The notes under the pieces are model-generated. The model made no database searches, had not been told where the DNA came from, and worked only from the letters and a program-made list of their open reading frames with translations. This document shows positions 51,199 to 61,044 of a stretch of 64,000 nucleotides of DNA, piece after piece. Numbering within the stretch: the first letter of the stretch is position 1; each line of letters begins with the position of its first letter. The position numbers and the translations under genes are program-made. Source of the stretch: Aureitalea sp. L0-47 (GTDB taxonomy: Bacteria > Bacteroidota > Bacteroidia > Flavobacteriales > Flavobacteriaceae); NCBI RefSeq assembly GCF_026126405.1, contig NZ_JAFMTQ010000005.1, positions 62,001 to 126,000 of the forward strand, in the 5' to 3' direction.

Positions 51199-54003
51199 TT
51201 ATCTCTTAATTACTTTATACGTACCAGTCTGGCCATTTACAGTCACTTTCATCAGGTAAGCACCTGTTGCAAGTGTGGATGTATCAAGCTGTGTACTGGT
51301 TGCGTTTACTTCTTGTCCAAGTACTTGCTGACCTAACAGATTGTAGATCGCAACATCTTCGATAGCCTCTAATGAATCCAGGTTCAACGTACCGTTGGTT
51401 GGGTTCGGATAGAAACTGAAGCCTTCGATTACATTATCGTTAGTACTAAGTAGTGTTCCGTCGATAGTAATGTCAGTAATACCGCCATCGTTCACAACGT
51501 ATACATAGTATACCGAACCTGCTGCCGTGTTGATGTTAGCTACTGTACCCGGAGCACACTGGTTTCCAATTTGGAAGAAGTACTCAAGGTCTGTTTCAAT
51601 AGCGTTCTCATCAGGCGCAGTAAAGAATACAACAAAGCTATTTCCTGCTGGTGAAACGATCTCGGCTGTAGCCGTACCGTTACCGGCAGATGTAAAGTTA
51701 TACCATACACCTTTTCCTCCGGAGATATCACAACCCACTGGGTTTCCATTCTCAACCGTGGCCGCTGGCATTGCAACAGCTGGGTCTGTGTAAGGAACAC
51801 CAATTTCATCAACATCGATAGAGTTAACGATCATATCGTTTGGTGGTGGTACCGGAGTACAAGTCATATTCAACTCGAAGTTTCCAGTTGCACCTCCGAA
51901 ACCATGAACAAGAATGTAGTAAGTAGTATTTCCGTCACTTTGGAATTCTACCTCACTCTGGAAGTTAGTACAGTTTGGTGAATCGTCATTACCAGCAACA
52001 CACGTTAATGGTAGAACAGTACAATCACCTGTGTAAACAGAGATCTTAGTATCGTAGTCTGTGTTAGTGCTACATGTCGATACTAAAATGTCGGTTACAA
52101 GACCAGTAGTATCTTCATACACATACCATACACCAGGAGCGCTTGTTGGAGTATCACAATCCGGAGCAGCAGCTGTATCGTCATTAGCTGTGTCTGTGTT
52201 GCCAAATAGTGGTACACCACATTCAATTGCTATTGCACCACATGGGTCGTCGTTAACAGGACCACAAGTTACGGTTAGGTCGAAAGTACCTGAAGCACCT
52301 CCAAAACCGTCTACTGCGATATAGTAAGTAGAAGAACCGTCTGCTACGAAAGATAGTTCAGAAGTAAATCCTGAACAACCTGGTCCGTCATCATTGGTCT
52401 CAACAACTGTACCACCACAGGCATCGTATACTGTAAGAATAGTATCGAAAGCCGCCTGGTCACAAGTAGAAACTGTAATAAGCTCACCTGCTACAGAACT
52501 GGTAACTGCGAACCACTCATCCGGAGATCCGTCTCCGTTGGTGTCGGTATCATTACCTGTATCTCCTGAAAGTGTCTGACCACAGTTGATAGTGGTAGCG
52601 TTAGCACAAGTGTTATTTCCAACCACAGGAGTAGCGTTAACGGATAAAATTCCTTGCTCATAAGCTCCTGAAATCCCAAGAGGCGTAGCTGCACCCGTGT
52701 TCTTATCGACAGTTGAAATTACAGTGTTTGCTCCGTCATAGATACCGGCATACAGGATATCAGTTGTTGGATCTACTGTAGCTTCCTGAACAAAATTGAT
52801 ATCCACACCAAGGGGTCCAATTAAGGTACCTACACCCGTTGAAAGATCAACGGAGTACAAATTGTCATCACCTACATCCGCCATGTATCCAACTCCACTG
52901 TTATCAATCTCGAGCCAAATCCCTAGGGAGTTACCCGTTCCGGCACCTACAGGAGTTAACGTTCCTGTAGTCGTATCAACTGTGTATAATTGTGTTGTTG
53001 CCCCATCGGTTGAAAGCGCATACATAGTTCCTGTTGTAGGGTCTAATGAAATCCCTTCCGGGAAGTGTCCGGCGAGTAAGCCGGTAAGTGGACCTACACT
53101 AGTTGCTGCGCCGGTAGCAGTATCTATTATGACTAATTCAGTATTGTCAAAATCCAAAGCGTACATTGTGCCGCTTCCGTCAATATCATCAGCAAAAATC
53201 GTTGGAACCGTTGAACCAATTGGGGTTAATCCATAAGGTCCGGCGATTGGAATTGTTCCAAATGGGTATGGACTTACAGCAGGGAAAATATCATTCGCAA
53301 AGAATTCAGTAGCAGGTCCGCCACCTGAAGTAGCAAGGATCTCAACATCCCATCCACCGTAGTCTACTACGGCAGTTGCGTTGAATTCGAACGTTAAGCT
53401 ACCGGATGTTCCGGTAAACAGTGCAGATCCGTTAGACGCGATCATATCCACTAACGTGATGTCTCCATCGTTAATACCGCCCGCAGAATTATCATAAAGA
53501 ACAGGCCCTGTTGTATCTACACCGTCGTAGATTCTCAACCAGTCGAAAGTGGCAAAAACACTGAAGAATAAAAATTCTATTTCAGTAGCCCCATCAAGGG
53601 TTGTTAGGGTGATACAGCCACAATTCGGATAGTTACCCGGGGTTCCACCAGTTGAACTACCTCCCGGTCCTCCCGGATCGAAGAAGTTATCTCCAACGGC
53701 AACTGGAAACGTCTCCGTTGCACCAGCGGTTGGGATTATATCTGCGAGTACATTGCGAGTCTGATCACTGTAGTACTTTCGCAATGCAAGTCTTTCTTCC
53801 AAAGTAAAATGTACATCAGAGATCAAAGGACTATCGCCTCTACTCTCGAGGGTAGCGATCAAACTCTGCACATCTACGGGTTCCTGGGACTCCATATTCG
53901 CAGCTTGAGTGAGTTCCTGCTGAATTGCAGAAACCTCAGTAGTTTGCGCCATCATCATCGGTATGCAAACCAATAATGAAAGCATCATAGTAATTTTCTT
54001 CAT
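51199..54003 (-). CDS. Large secreted T9SS protein with CUB-like domain, beta-propeller and PPC-like repeats
   Basis: 934 aa. A signal peptide (MKKITMMLSLLVCIPMMMAQ) precedes a short pro-region, a CUB-like domain at ~125-230 (CITLTTLDGATEIEFLFFSVFATFDWLRIYDG), a propeller with TGTMYALS and LYTVDTTTG repeats (~255-450), PPC-like repeats (~465-700; NTCANATTINCG, DPCGAIAIECG) and a type-A T9SS sorting domain. The N-terminal half is unlike its neighbour's, while the C-terminal ~220 aa are almost the same. Probably a secreted adhesion or polymer-binding protein; no enzyme motif seen. Confidence 0.9.
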   Translation of the reverse strand: MKKITMMLSLLVCIPMMMAQTTEVSAIQQELTQAANMESQEPVDVQSLIATLESRGDSPLISDVHFTLEERLALRKYYSDQTRNVLADIIPTAGATETFPVAVGDNFFDPGGPGGSSTGGTPGNYPNCGCITLTTLDGATEIEFLFFSVFATFDWLRIYDGVDTTGPVLYDNSAGGINDGDITLVDMIASNGSALFTGTSGSLTFEFNATAVVDYGGWDVEILATSGGGPATEFFANDIFPAVSPYPFGTIPIAGPYGLTPIGSTVPTIFADDIDGSGTMYALDFDNTELVIIDTATGAATSVGPLTGLLAGHFPEGISLDPTTGTMYALSTDGATTQLYTVDTTTGTLTPVGAGTGNSLGIWLEIDNSGVGYMADVGDDNLYSVDLSTGVGTLIGPLGVDINFVQEATVDPTTDILYAGIYDGANTVISTVDKNTGAATPLGISGAYEQGILSVNATPVVGNNTCANATTINCGQTLSGDTGNDTDTNGDGSPDEWFAVTSSVAGELITVSTCDQAAFDTILTVYDACGGTVVETNDDGPGCSGFTSELSFVADGSSTYYIAVDGFGGASGTFDLTVTCGPVNDDPCGAIAIECGVPLFGNTDTANDDTAAAPDCDTPTSAPGVWYVYEDTTGLVTDILVSTCSTNTDYDTKISVYTGDCTVLPLTCVAGNDDSPNCTNFQSEVEFQSDGNTTYYILVHGFGGATGNFELNMTCTPVPPPNDMIVNSIDVDEIGVPYTDPAVAMPAATVENGNPVGCDISGGKGVWYNFTSAGNGTATAEIVSPAGNSFVVFFTAPDENAIETDLEYFFQIGNQCAPGTVANINTAAGSVYYVYVVNDGGITDITIDGTLLSTNDNVIEGFSFYPNPTNGTLNLDSLEAIEDVAIYNLLGQQVLGQEVNATSTQLDTSTLATGAYLMKVTVNGQTGTYKVIKR
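51202..51861 (-). repeat. 660-bp near-identical C-terminal block, copy 2
   Basis: Partner of 48361-49020. The similarity falls off just beyond 51861, where the preceding PPC-like module starts, so the shared region has a fairly sharp boundary. Confidence 0.9.
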
Positions 54004-54012
54004 AATAAAATA

Positions 54013-54034
54013 ATTAGATTAGTTATAATCTAAT
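54013..54034. promoter_or_regulatory. Palindrome in the 5' leader of the 934-aa gene
   Basis: ATTAGATT (54013-54020) and AATCTAAT (54027-54034) are perfect 8-bp arms around AGTTAT, about 10 nt from the start codon. It could be an operator or an RNA hairpin that hides the start region. Confidence 0.3.
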
Positions 54035-54124
54035 AAAAGTATCCATAAATACTATGATTAACAAATATTTTGCAAGTGAAATTAGAATCATCGATGAACG
54101 CATCATCTTACCGTTGAATATCAA

Positions 54125-54155
54125 TAAAAAACCGCTTGATTTTAACATCAAGCGG
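54125..54155 (-). terminator. Terminator of fabI
   Basis: CCGCTTGAT (54132-54140) and ATCAAGCGG (54147-54155) form a 9-bp stem with a 6-nt loop; AAAAAA to the left gives the T-tail on the minus strand. Confidence 0.9.
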
Positions 54156-54181
54156 CTGTCTTTATCTATTGTTGGATCTAC

Positions 54182-54997
54182 CTATTCTTCCTGGAAAGTT
54201 TCCATCACGAGATCACTAACCCCCATATTGGAAAATCCACCGTCATTGTAGAGGTTCTGAAGTGTTACCCTTCTTGTGAGATCACTAAACATGGCAACCG
54301 TATAATTGGCACAATCCATGGCGGTGGCATTCCCCAATGGAGACATCTTTTCAGCATAGGCGATAAAGCCATCAAATCCTTTCACACCCTGCCCAGCAGT
54401 AGTGGGTGTAGGTGACTGTGAAATGGTGTTTACCCTTACGTTTTTATCCCTTCCGAAGAAATACCCGAAACTACGGGCAATAGATTCAAGATATGCTTTA
54501 TTATCTGCCATATCATTGTAATCCGGGAAGACACGCTGCGCAGCCATATAGGTTAAAGCCACTATACTGCCCCATTCGTTCATCGCATCCTTCTTGTATA
54601 ACACCTGCATCGTCTTGTGAAACGAAAGTGCCGAAACATCCCAACCTTTATGTGTCCAGTCGTAATTCGACTCTGTATAATGTTTTCCTTTACGAACGTT
54701 GACAGACATCCCAATGGAGTGAAGCACAAAGTCAATCTTACCTCCAAGGATTTCCATCGATTTCTCTACCAGGTTTTCCAGGTCCTCGAGATTAGTGGCA
54801 TCGGCAGGAATTATTTCCGAATTCGTCTTTGCAGCGAGATCCTTTATCTGCCCCATTCGCATGGCGATGGGTGCATTGGTCAGCACAAAAGTACCACCTT
54901 CTTCAGCGATGCGTTCCGCAGTTTTCCAGGCAATTGAATTCTCATCCAAAGCCCCGAAAATGATCCCTTTTTTTCCTTTCAACAAGTTGTACGACAT
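54182..54997 (-). CDS. fabI: Enoyl-[acyl-carrier-protein] reductase (NADH)
   Basis: 271 aa. It reduces trans-2-enoyl-ACP in the last step of fatty-acid elongation. SDR fold with GIIFGALDENSIAWKTA (nucleotide binding), LHSIGMS, and the FabI-type catalytic pair Tyr160-x6-Lys167 (YNDMADNK); NTISQSPTPT follows. The N-terminal MSYNLLKGKKG is conserved in this phylum. Promoter TATCTTTG lies at 55034-55041. Confidence 0.96.
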   Translation of the reverse strand: MSYNLLKGKKGIIFGALDENSIAWKTAERIAEEGGTFVLTNAPIAMRMGQIKDLAAKTNSEIIPADATNLEDLENLVEKSMEILGGKIDFVLHSIGMSVNVRKGKHYTESNYDWTHKGWDVSALSFHKTMQVLYKKDAMNEWGSIVALTYMAAQRVFPDYNDMADNKAYLESIARSFGYFFGRDKNVRVNTISQSPTPTTAGQGVKGFDGFIAYAEKMSPLGNATAMDCANYTVAMFSDLTRRVTLQNLYNDGGFSNMGVSDLVMETFQEE

Positions 54998-55033
54998 TGT
55001 TTTTGTATTGAAAATTAATGGTTAATGTAAGGG

Positions 55034-55041
55034 CAAAGATA
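55034..55041 (-). promoter_or_regulatory. Predicted fabI -7 element
   Basis: Minus strand TATCTTTG, a full match to TAnnTTTG, 36 nt before the fabI ATG. It lies just outside the recN stop codon. Confidence 0.5.
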
Positions 55042-55044
55042 CAG

Positions 55045-56697
55045 TTAATTCAACAATTCTCTCGCATTGGCCAATGCCGCTTCGGTTATGTTCTTTCCAC
55101 CGATCATCTTTGCTATTTCAACGATCCTGTCGTCCAAATTCAATTCCTTTAATCGGGTGAAAGTCACTTCATCTTCATCCTCTTTAAACACCTTTATGTG
55201 CCTGTCTCCTTTTGCCGCTATCTGAGGCAAATGGGTAATGCTTATCAACTGCATGGATTTACTCATATTACTCATTATCACCGCCATTTTATTCGCGATC
55301 TCCCCGGAGACACCGGTATCTATCTCATCGAAAATAATAGTTGGTAATTGCTTGTATTTTACCAGCACCGCTTTTACAGCGAGCATGATTCTGCTCTTCT
55401 CCCCACCGGAGGCCACTTTCTTCAACGGTCCAAAAGAATGGCCCTTATTCGCTGTAAACAACAATTCCAGCTTATCCATCCCCAGTTCCCTGAACTCCTC
55501 CGTCCACTCGATCTCAAACTTGAATCGGGCATTCTGTAAACCGAGTTCTGCCAGGATCTCTTCAAGCTTTTCTTTTAAGTGAGGTATTGCCTCAAGCCGC
55601 TTTTCATGCAATTTTTTCGCCCAGTCCACCGCCCTTTCACGGGATTTGTCCAGTTCGTCCTGTAGCGAGGCGATAGCATCATCCAGATTGGCAGTCTCAT
55701 CGATCTTCGCCTCCAGGCTATCCCTGATCTCAATTAAGTCCGAAATATCCTCTGTCGTGTGTTTCTGCTGCAGCTTATAAAGTACTTGTAACTTCTCATT
55801 GATCTCCGCAAGTTGTCCGGGGTCAGCTTCTACCTTGTCCAGACTGGAATGTAAACTTTCCAATAGATCCTCGATCTCAATTATACTGCTATTGATCCGC
55901 TCCCAGTGTTCGTCCAATTCCGAAGTAAACCCTTTTATCTTAGACAATGCAGCCCGGGCCTGTTTGGCCGTTTCTATGGCTCCCATAGGCTCATCACTCA
56001 GTAAACCGATAGCCGAAGCCAACGACTCCTGTATCAACTCGGTGTTGTTCAGGGTCTCATAGGTCTCTTCCAGTTCCTCCAGGTCTATTCCATCCAGATT
56101 CGCCTCTTTTAATTCGTTGTATAAGAAAGTATTATAGTCCTGTTCTTTGTTTGCCGTGGCTTTTTGTTCTTCCAAAGCATGAAGCTGTTGGCTTTTGCTT
56201 TTTACATCTCGATATTGTTTTTTATAGGACTGTAGAATCGCACCATTCCCCGCCATGGCATCCAGTACTTCCAGTTGAAATGCTTCGGAAGACAATACCA
56301 GTGTTTCGTGTTGACTATGAATATCCACTAACCGAATGGCCAGCGATTGCAATTGTGCCAGCGTAACCGGGGTATCGTTCACAAAAGCTCGGGATTTACC
56401 ACCGGGAAGGATCTCCCTTCTCACAATAGTATTAGGATCGTAATCAAGATCATTTTCAGAAAAAAACCCCTCAAAATCATAGTCGGAAACTCTGAACTCC
56501 CCCTCGATCACACATTTCTTAGCAGGGTCCTTCACACTGCTCATATCGGCTCGTTTCCCTAACAATAAGGAAAGAGCCCCGAGTAAAATAGACTTTCCAG
56601 CACCTGTTTCACCAGTAATAATGGTAAGTCCCGAATCGAAATCTACCTTGATATCGTCTATCAGGGCATAGTTCTTTATGGCTAAATGAGTAATCAT
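55045..56697 (-). CDS. recN: DNA repair protein RecN
   Basis: 550 aa, family length. An SMC-like ATPase in recombinational repair of double-strand breaks. Walker A GETGAGKSILLGAL (~29-42), coiled-coil arms (~150-360), the signature VASGGEKSRIMLAV and Walker B PTIIFDEIDTGVSGE, D-loop region SITHLPQIAA. It begins about 90 bp after the DUF4835 gene stop. Confidence 0.97.
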   Translation of the reverse strand: MITHLAIKNYALIDDIKVDFDSGLTIITGETGAGKSILLGALSLLLGKRADMSSVKDPAKKCVIEGEFRVSDYDFEGFFSENDLDYDPNTIVRREILPGGKSRAFVNDTPVTLAQLQSLAIRLVDIHSQHETLVLSSEAFQLEVLDAMAGNGAILQSYKKQYRDVKSKSQQLHALEEQKATANKEQDYNTFLYNELKEANLDGIDLEELEETYETLNNTELIQESLASAIGLLSDEPMGAIETAKQARAALSKIKGFTSELDEHWERINSSIIEIEDLLESLHSSLDKVEADPGQLAEINEKLQVLYKLQQKHTTEDISDLIEIRDSLEAKIDETANLDDAIASLQDELDKSRERAVDWAKKLHEKRLEAIPHLKEKLEEILAELGLQNARFKFEIEWTEEFRELGMDKLELLFTANKGHSFGPLKKVASGGEKSRIMLAVKAVLVKYKQLPTIIFDEIDTGVSGEIANKMAVIMSNMSKSMQLISITHLPQIAAKGDRHIKVFKEDEDEVTFTRLKELNLDDRIVEIAKMIGGKNITEAALANARELLN

Positions 56698-56783
56698 GAG
56701 CTATAGAAATGTAGCCTCAGCAATGAGCTGTTCAACTCCTTAAAAGTACAAGGAAAAATCTATCCCGGCAACAGGGTTAGTAT

Positions 56784-57674
56784 CTAAAATCTGATCTCGC
56801 TCCAGGCACTGCGTTTTGTAGGCGCCATGCGATTCAGGTTCTCAAGGAGTCGTGTGATCTCTACATTCGGACCACCACTGAATATATCCTTTATCTCGTC
56901 GCTTTTCGCATCGAAGAATGTTCTAAGCAGGTATGAGTTAGGCCTGCGGTCGTTGATGTTCTTGAGTGTAGCGATCGACTTGATTATATTCTGCTTTGCC
57001 ATCTTAGGTTGCTCACTCATAAGGTCTAAACCTTCTCTGTGATACTCATACATTGCATCGTGAAACTCTTTGTACACGTTTGAAATCAAAGCATCATTGT
57101 AACGGAAACGCGATTGGGTTCCGTCTGTCGCCTTCCAACCAGCAAAGTTGCTACCAGCTGCGGTATTGACTATCTGCTTGGCGATATCGAAGTATTCCTG
57201 TCCGCCATTAAGTTCGAAAGAATCGGCATCCAGACCAATAACGGTGTAGATGTGAAATGCCAGAACGGACATCAGATTGGAATCAAAATTATTGATGTTG
57301 AAGACCAGTGGCTGAAATTCGATGTACTCGAAATTACACTGACGGTCGTTGTAGTTGTAGATCGGACTATCATAGGTTGAGTCGTACACCGGGCGTGACG
57401 CCTGAACCTGCAGGGTGGATGTAAAGAAATCCGACTCGAAATTTGAGATAATAAGCGTGAAATTACAATCGATTCGCTCCTGAACTTTGTAGATCTTATC
57501 GGTCCACTTAGTTTGGCTGATGTATTCTGTTAACTGCGCCTCCAACGTTCGGAATACCTGGAGGTTGGGTTGTCCGGTCTGTTCGGCATCAATTGTCACT
57601 GTCGCATTCAGCTCCTGTGCCTGGAGTATTCCGCCGCTAAAAATAAGCGCTAGTACAAGTAGTATTCTATTCAT
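56784..57674 (-). CDS. DUF4835-family secreted protein (possible PorD)
   Basis: 296 aa starting at MNRILLVLALIFSG (ATG 57674); an ATG three codons earlier also works. The signal peptide ends ILQAQ. Features: ELNATVTIDAEQTG, LEAQLTEYISQTKWT, LAFHIYTVIGLDADSF, YFDIAKQIVNTAAGS and the C-terminal KRSAWSEIRF. DUF4835 proteins are conserved in this phylum and, to my knowledge, have been named PorD of the type IX secretion system, which would fit with the T9SS substrates in the window; I am not sure of that naming. The gene overlaps the end of coaBC by 8 bp. Confidence 0.88.
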   Translation of the reverse strand: MNRILLVLALIFSGGILQAQELNATVTIDAEQTGQPNLQVFRTLEAQLTEYISQTKWTDKIYKVQERIDCNFTLIISNFESDFFTSTLQVQASRPVYDSTYDSPIYNYNDRQCNFEYIEFQPLVFNINNFDSNLMSVLAFHIYTVIGLDADSFELNGGQEYFDIAKQIVNTAAGSNFAGWKATDGTQSRFRYNDALISNVYKEFHDAMYEYHREGLDLMSEQPKMAKQNIIKSIATLKNINDRRPNSYLLRTFFDAKSDEIKDIFSGGPNVEITRLLENLNRMAPTKRSAWSEIRF

Positions 57675-58878
57675 TGATCTCATCTATAATGTATGCCAGT
57701 ATATCTCCGGCAACTTCCGTTTTTGGTTTAACTTCGAAAGGAAGCGTTTTATTGTCCTTGCTTATCAAGGTTACCTTATTAGTATCACCTCCAAATCCGG
57801 CACCCTTGTCTCTCAGCGAATTTAACACAATTAAATCTAAATTCTTTTTTTTGAGTTTCGATTTTGCGTTTTCAAGTTCATTTTCCGTTTCCAGTGCAAA
57901 ACCAACCAGGTATTGGTCCTTTTTCAGCTCTCCCAGGGAGGCCAGGATATCCTTAGTCTTCTCAAGTTTGATGTGAAGTTCGGTATCTGACTTCTTTATT
58001 TTTTCTGAAGCTACCTCAGCAGGCCTGTAATCGGCTACTGCCGCACTTAGGATAGCAATATCTGTCTCGTCAAAGTATTTGCGTGTAGCCTTATACATTT
58101 CTTCGGCGCTGGTGACCGAAACCAGCTCAATTTCCGAAGTATTCGTTTGGAGACTTACCGGACCGGAGATCAATGTAACCTGACCTCCTAGTGAAGCTGC
58201 CTTCTCGGCGATCGCATAGCCCATTTTTCCTGAGGAATGATTCCCTATAAAACGAACGGGATCAATAGCCTCGTAGGTAGGACCCGCGGTGATAAGTACT
58301 TTCTTTCCGCGCAGCGGAAGTCCCTTTAAGAGATCCTTTTCAATAAACGAAACTATGGCCTCAGGCTCGGCCATTCTACCTTTACCAACCAATCCACTGG
58401 CCAATTCACCATGGGTAGCATCAATTCGGGTATTTCCAAAGGAATCCAGGGTATCAAATGTTGCCTTAGTCGTTGGATGTTTGTACATATCCAGATCCAT
58501 GGCAGGTGCGTAATACACCGGGCATTTGGCCGACAAGTACACGGCCAGCAATAAGTTGTCACAGGTGCCATGTGCCATTTTTGATAAGGTATTCGCAGTG
58601 GCAGGGGCGATCAGAAATAAATCAGCCCAAAGGGCCAACTCAACGTGGTTGTTCCATTGGGCATTCTCGTCTTCTTCGTTTGTGAATGAAGAAAATACTT
58701 CGTTCTTTGAGAGCGTGGACAAGGTGAGCGGAGTGACAAATTCCCTCGATGAAGGCGTCATTACTACCTTTACCTGGGCTCCTGCTTTGACCAGTAATCG
58801 TACAAGGAAAGCCGATTTATAAGCGGCAATTCCGGCAGTGACGCCCAGTAGAATTTTTTTACCGCTCAGCACAGACAT
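57667..58878 (-). CDS. coaBC: Bifunctional phosphopantothenoylcysteine decarboxylase/synthetase
   Basis: 403 aa. CoaC decarboxylates and CoaB joins cysteine to phosphopantothenate, two steps of CoA synthesis. N-terminal CoaC flavoprotein (LGVTAGIAAYKSAFLVRLL, catalytic-histidine motif NNHVELALWADL, APATANTLSKMAHG, PAMDLDMY in place of PAMNxxM) then CoaB (VLITAGPTYEAIDPVRFIGNHSSGKMGYAIA). It lies 3 bp after the omega gene. Confidence 0.97.
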   Translation of the reverse strand: MSVLSGKKILLGVTAGIAAYKSAFLVRLLVKAGAQVKVVMTPSSREFVTPLTLSTLSKNEVFSSFTNEEDENAQWNNHVELALWADLFLIAPATANTLSKMAHGTCDNLLLAVYLSAKCPVYYAPAMDLDMYKHPTTKATFDTLDSFGNTRIDATHGELASGLVGKGRMAEPEAIVSFIEKDLLKGLPLRGKKVLITAGPTYEAIDPVRFIGNHSSGKMGYAIAEKAASLGGQVTLISGPVSLQTNTSEIELVSVTSAEEMYKATRKYFDETDIAILSAAVADYRPAEVASEKIKKSDTELHIKLEKTKDILASLGELKKDQYLVGFALETENELENAKSKLKKKNLDLIVLNSLRDKGAGFGGDTNKVTLISKDNKTLPFEVKPKTEVAGDILAYIIDEINE

Positions 58879-58881
58879 AAA

Positions 58882-59217
58882 CTAGTCTTCGATTTCTTCG
58901 TCTGCAGTGTTTCGGTAGTAAATCTTATCTTCTAACCATTCCTGTATCGCCAAAGCATGTGGCTTAGGAAGTTTTTCATAGAATTTCGATACTTCGATCT
59001 GTTCTTTGTTCTCGAAGATCTCTTCCAGGCTATCGTTATAGGTGGCAAATTCATCCAACTTTTCAAGAAGTTCTTTCTTGATATCAGAGTTGATCTGAAT
59101 AGCGCGCTTCGATATGATAGAAATGGCCTCGTAGATGTTCTCCGTTGGCTCGTCAATTTGATTCCTATCGATAGTCTTAGTGTTGATAGGCGCTTCCGAA
59201 TTCTTAATATCCGTCAT
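58882..59217 (-). CDS. rpoZ: RNA polymerase omega subunit-like protein (Bacteroidota type)
   Basis: 111 aa from the ATG at 59217; the frame extends 28 codons further into bamD but without a conserved part. The core NIYEAISIISKRAIQINSDIKKEL matches the omega/Rpb6 helix that latches onto the beta' subunit, with a phylum-specific C-terminal extension (PKPHALAIQEWLEDKIYYRNT). Gene order bamD-omega-coaBC is conserved in Flavobacteria. Confidence 0.88.
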   Translation of the reverse strand: MTDIKNSEAPINTKTIDRNQIDEPTENIYEAISIISKRAIQINSDIKKELLEKLDEFATYNDSLEEIFENKEQIEVSKFYEKLPKPHALAIQEWLEDKIYYRNTADEEIED

Positions 59218-59224
59218 AATATGG

Positions 59225-60049
59225 TTATTTGCTTGTAGGTTCTTCTGTTTCAGAAGACAATCGTTCTTGGATGTCGACCATGATCTCACGGGCCTCTTCA
59301 CTTAGTTCGCTGTCTTCGTAATATTTATTAAAACTTTTGTAATGTCCTTTTGCTACTTCTAGTCTTTCATTTACCAGGGAAGGTAAACTGTTTATCGCCA
59401 ACTTATAGGCTGCCTCGAATCTTCCGTAAAAGGCATTTTTTCTCAGTGATGCCCCGGGATGATCGGAAATGAAATTGTCAAACGCTTCAATAGCTGCTTT
59501 GAAATCTTCGATTCTAAGATATTGTAAGGCCGTTTCATAATCCTTCTTCTCAATCTTTCTTCTGAGCTCCAGTACAAGACCATTAGCTTCCGTTCTGTAA
59601 TTCGAGTTAGGGTACTTATCGATATAACTTTGAAGTCTCTCCAGGGCTTTATCCGTATCCTTTTGGTCCAGGGAATAGCGCGGAGATAGTTCGTAATAAC
59701 TCTTGGCCGACTTATAGGCCGCGACCTCAAGGCTGTCACTATCCGGGTAGGAGCTCTCGAATCGCTCGAACTGGTAACCGGCCAGGTAAAAATCTTCCAG
59801 TTTATAAAATGTATTGGCGTAGATGTACATCAGCTTTTCAGCCTGAGGCTTACCGCGATATACAGGTACGATCTGTTCCATCAGTTTCAAGGCCTTTTTA
59901 TATTTCCCAACATTGTACAAGGAATCCGCCATCGCATACTTTTTGGTAGCATCATCCTCCTTCAGCACCATCTGGTACTCACTACAGGAGTTCAGAAATA
60001 CGGCTAAAACAAAGCCTAAAAGACTAATTCTGATCATTTTATAAAACAT
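59225..60049 (-). CDS. bamD: Outer-membrane assembly lipoprotein BamD
   Basis: 274 aa. A lipoprotein signal with lipobox FLNSC (Cys22) precedes a TPR-rich domain (YALADSLYNVGKY-like, ALERLQSYIDKYPNSNYRTEA, AIEAFDNFISDHPGAS). BamD belongs to the BAM complex that folds beta-barrels such as the DUF5686 protein. The start is fixed by TATTTTTG 4 nt upstream. It heads the operon with rpoZ, coaBC and DUF4835. Confidence 0.94.
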   Translation of the reverse strand: MFYKMIRISLLGFVLAVFLNSCSEYQMVLKEDDATKKYAMADSLYNVGKYKKALKLMEQIVPVYRGKPQAEKLMYIYANTFYKLEDFYLAGYQFERFESSYPDSDSLEVAAYKSAKSYYELSPRYSLDQKDTDKALERLQSYIDKYPNSNYRTEANGLVLELRRKIEKKDYETALQYLRIEDFKAAIEAFDNFISDHPGASLRKNAFYGRFEAAYKLAINSLPSLVNERLEVAKGHYKSFNKYYEDSELSEEAREIMVDIQERLSSETEEPTSK

Positions 60050-60053
60050 CGTG

Positions 60054-60082
60054 CAAAAATAGTGAATTAAAGCTGATTACAA
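60054..60082 (-). promoter_or_regulatory. Predicted bamD operon promoter (leaderless)
   Basis: Minus strand TTG (60082-60080), an 18-bp spacer, TATTTTTG (60061-60054), then 4 nt to the ATG. A full match to the flavobacterial consensus. Confidence 0.65.
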
Positions 60083-60165
60083 AAACTTAATATCAGGCTA
60101 AAATATTGTCTGAAGAAGGATTTCAACAGCCTTTTCCGATACAATTAACATTTCAGCGGTTCAAT

Positions 60166-61044
60166 TCAGGTATTTTGAGTAACAAAATCGCGAATCTTAC
60201 CCTGCAATTCCTTGCTTGCTGCAACGAGAGGAAGTCGTACAGAATTTCCACAAATCCCCCTTGCTTCAAGCACAGACTTGATACCCGCCGGATTGCCTTC
60301 CGCAAAGATGTAATCGATAGCAGGAGCGATACGATAATGAAGCTTGTATGCTTGGGTAACTTCACCTTTTAGCCCCAGACGGACCATTTCAGAAAACATC
60401 TCCGGGAAACCCTCTCCTATAACAGATATCACACCGGAACCTCCGGCCAAAATCATGGGCAAGGTTATCATATCATCCCCCGAGATCACCATAAAATCAT
60501 CTGGTGTTTGGGAGATCATCCTCATGGCTTGGACTATATCTCCCGCAGCCTCTTTTATGGCAACGATAGCATCGAAATCGCGAGATAATCGAGCAACTGT
60601 TTCGGGTTGAATATTACTCGCAGTTCTACCCGGTACATTGTAGAGTATTATAGGCTTAGGGCTTTCTGCTGCTATTGCCGCAAAGTGCTGGTAAATGCCT
60701 TCCTGTGTGGGTTTGTTATACATGGGTGATACGGAAAGAATGGCGGTGAAATCGGATAGATCCCTGGAATTCATCTCATCAATAACCGCTTGGGTATTGT
60801 TCCCTCCAATCCCTAAAACCATGGGGAGTCGGCCCGCATTTTCAGAAACAACCGTGTCGATCACCAATTGCTTCTCTTCTTTAGTTAATGTAACACTTTC
60901 AGCCGTCGTTCCAAGCAGCACCAAATAGTCGATACCATTATCAATTTGAAATTGCACTACTCGACGTAGTCCAGCTACATCGACCTCGTTCTCCACAGTA
61001 AAAGGAGTAACTAATGCAACACCGGTTCCTATTAATTCTTTCAT
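60166..61044 (-). CDS. dapA: 4-hydroxy-tetrahydrodipicolinate synthase
   Basis: 292 aa. It condenses pyruvate and aspartate semialdehyde, the entry to the diaminopimelate/lysine pathway. Schiff-base Lys164 in VAIKEAAGD, Tyr136 in LYNVPGRT, and Thr47/Thr48 in LLGTTAES are present. It overlaps the next upstream gene (DUF6913) by 4 bp. Confidence 0.97.
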   Translation of the reverse strand: MKELIGTGVALVTPFTVENEVDVAGLRRVVQFQIDNGIDYLVLLGTTAESVTLTKEEKQLVIDTVVSENAGRLPMVLGIGGNNTQAVIDEMNSRDLSDFTAILSVSPMYNKPTQEGIYQHFAAIAAESPKPIILYNVPGRTASNIQPETVARLSRDFDAIVAIKEAAGDIVQAMRMISQTPDDFMVISGDDMITLPMILAGGSGVISVIGEGFPEMFSEMVRLGLKGEVTQAYKLHYRIAPAIDYIFAEGNPAGIKSVLEARGICGNSVRLPLVAASKELQGKIRDFVTQNT

